A DNA stretch of 6,277 bases from Clostridia bacterium (GTDB lineage: Bacteria > Bacillota > Clostridia > Christensenellales > Pumilibacteraceae): positions 1-6,277 of the forward strand of contig JAFTMM010000030.1 in the NCBI GenBank assembly GCA_017452405.1, read 5' to 3'. The position numbers and the translations under genes were made by a program. The notes below the pieces were generated by a model. It saw only the letters and a list, made by a program, of their open reading frames with translations. It ran no database searches and was not told the DNA's origin. Shown one piece after another: positions 5,539 to 6,277 of the stretch. Positions within the stretch are counted from its first letter, which is position 1, and each line of letters opens with the position of its first letter.

Positions 5539-6277
5539 AATACACGTTAAGTGAGGACGGAGCATCGTATATTGTCGTTGGTGTGAACGATTTTACCGCA
5601 GAAGAGATTGTAATTCCGTCAATGCACGAAGGCCTTCCCGTTACCGATATAGGGGCTGGTGCTTTTTCGGATTGCTTTAATTTGTCGAGTATAACTATTC
5701 CCGAAGGAATAAAAACTATACAACCATTCGCATTCTATTTTTGCGTTAAACTTTCGAGCGTAGAATTACCTAATAGCGTTACGCACATAGGTAAAGAAGC
5801 ATTTTCAGCGTGTAGTAATCTTACGTCCATTACTTTGGGCGAGAACGTCTGCGAAATAGCCGACGATGCGTTTTACTTAAGCGATAAAATAATTGAGATA
5901 TATAACAAATCGTCGTTAAGCATAAAGGCAGGCGAAAACGGTTATGGTGGCATTGCTCTGCACGCTAAGGACGTTTATACGTCTATGGATGAAAAGAGCA
6001 ATCTAACCGAAACATCGGATGGGTTTATTTTCTATAATGAAGATGGGAATTATTATCTGATGGGACACAAGCGAAACGTTAGATTGCTTGAGCTTCCGTC
6101 CAGCATAAAGGGTAACGGATACTCTATTTATCCAAATGCCTTTGCATATAGTTTGAATTTGGAATCTATTGTTCTCCCTAATAGTGTTAAAGAAATCCAA
6201 GAAAATGCTTTTTTAGGATGCTACGTACTGATTGAGGTGAAAAACGATTCTGCTTTAACCATAGTGGCTGGTTCTAA
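5502..6277 (+). CDS. BspA-like leucine-rich-repeat (LRR_5) surface protein, frameshifted at 5' end and cut at 3' end
   Basis: The frame opens after TGA 5499-5501 and runs through the right window edge (258 codons). Residues 1-20 are an acidic linker (SENGDDPISE). Repeats of exactly 23 residues follow at 47-69, 70-92, 93-115 and 116-138, with the pattern I-x-x-x-AF-x-x-C-x-x-L-x-x-I-x-(I/L)-P. A non-repeat module lies at 139-205 (containing VYTSMDEKSNL and DGFIFYNEDGNYYLMG), then two more repeats at 206-228 and 229-251. Such proteins are surface or secreted adhesion and binding proteins in gut and oral bacteria; the ligand is unknown. The frame has no start with a ribosome site of its own. GTG 5583 and ATG 5622 lack one and would omit the signal peptide. 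The true start is almost surely ATG 5416 in the preceding frame, so the gene is either a pseudogene, phase-shifted, or hit by a one-base sequence error. Confidence 0.85.

Noticed and set aside
6003..6200. 65-codon minus-strand frame at the right end
   Set aside because: It lies opposite the leucine-rich repeats, which show clear periodicity in the plus frame; no ribosome site or motif supports it.

Overview
The window looks like chromosomal DNA from a member of the Bacillota, probably an uncultured anaerobic gut-type Clostridia. The evidence is the Firmicutes-like RNA polymerase beta' sequence, the consensus sigma-A promoters, an OhrR regulator and operator very close to those of Bacillus, and a cell-surface BspA-type leucine-rich-repeat protein of a kind common in gut Clostridia. 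The lineage is an inference from protein style; no rRNA gene is present to fix it.

Layout. Positions 1-2880 (+) hold the 3' three-quarters of rpoC, cut by the left window edge. It ends in an unusual acidic tail made of seven exact Glu-Asn-Val repeats. A 14-bp hairpin follows and directly abuts an extended -10 promoter with a structured leader, which drives mtnN (3000-3674, +), encoding the methylthioadenosine/S-adenosylhomocysteine nucleosidase. Positions 3675-3868 are a convergent intergenic region with a strong 13-bp hairpin for mtnN and a weaker one for the opposing operon.

Positions 5213 down to 3869 (-) form a compact three-gene operon: a thioredoxin-type glutathione peroxidase, a small flavodoxin-like protein that overlaps it by 4 nt, and a MarR-family regulator of the OhrR type after a 14-nt gap. 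In front of it lie a TTGACA-N17-TAATAT promoter and, at the predicted transcription start, a near-perfect 26-bp palindrome whose core matches the OhrR operator as I remember it from Bacillus subtilis. The straightforward reading is an autoregulated organic-peroxide response in which OhrR controls a peroxidase and a flavodoxin, not the usual Ohr/OsmC protein.

Positions 5349-6277 (+) hold a divergent promoter and a BspA-like leucine-rich-repeat surface lipoprotein that runs off the right edge. Its signal peptide and its repeat domain lie in different reading frames, so it is either frameshifted or carries a sequencing error just after the lipobox.

No tRNA, rRNA, CRISPR array, insertion sequence or attachment site was seen. 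I found no wholly new system. The best candidates for a second look are the OhrR-peroxidase-flavodoxin operon with its operator, the frameshifted lipoprotein, and the repeat tail and internal duplication of RpoC.
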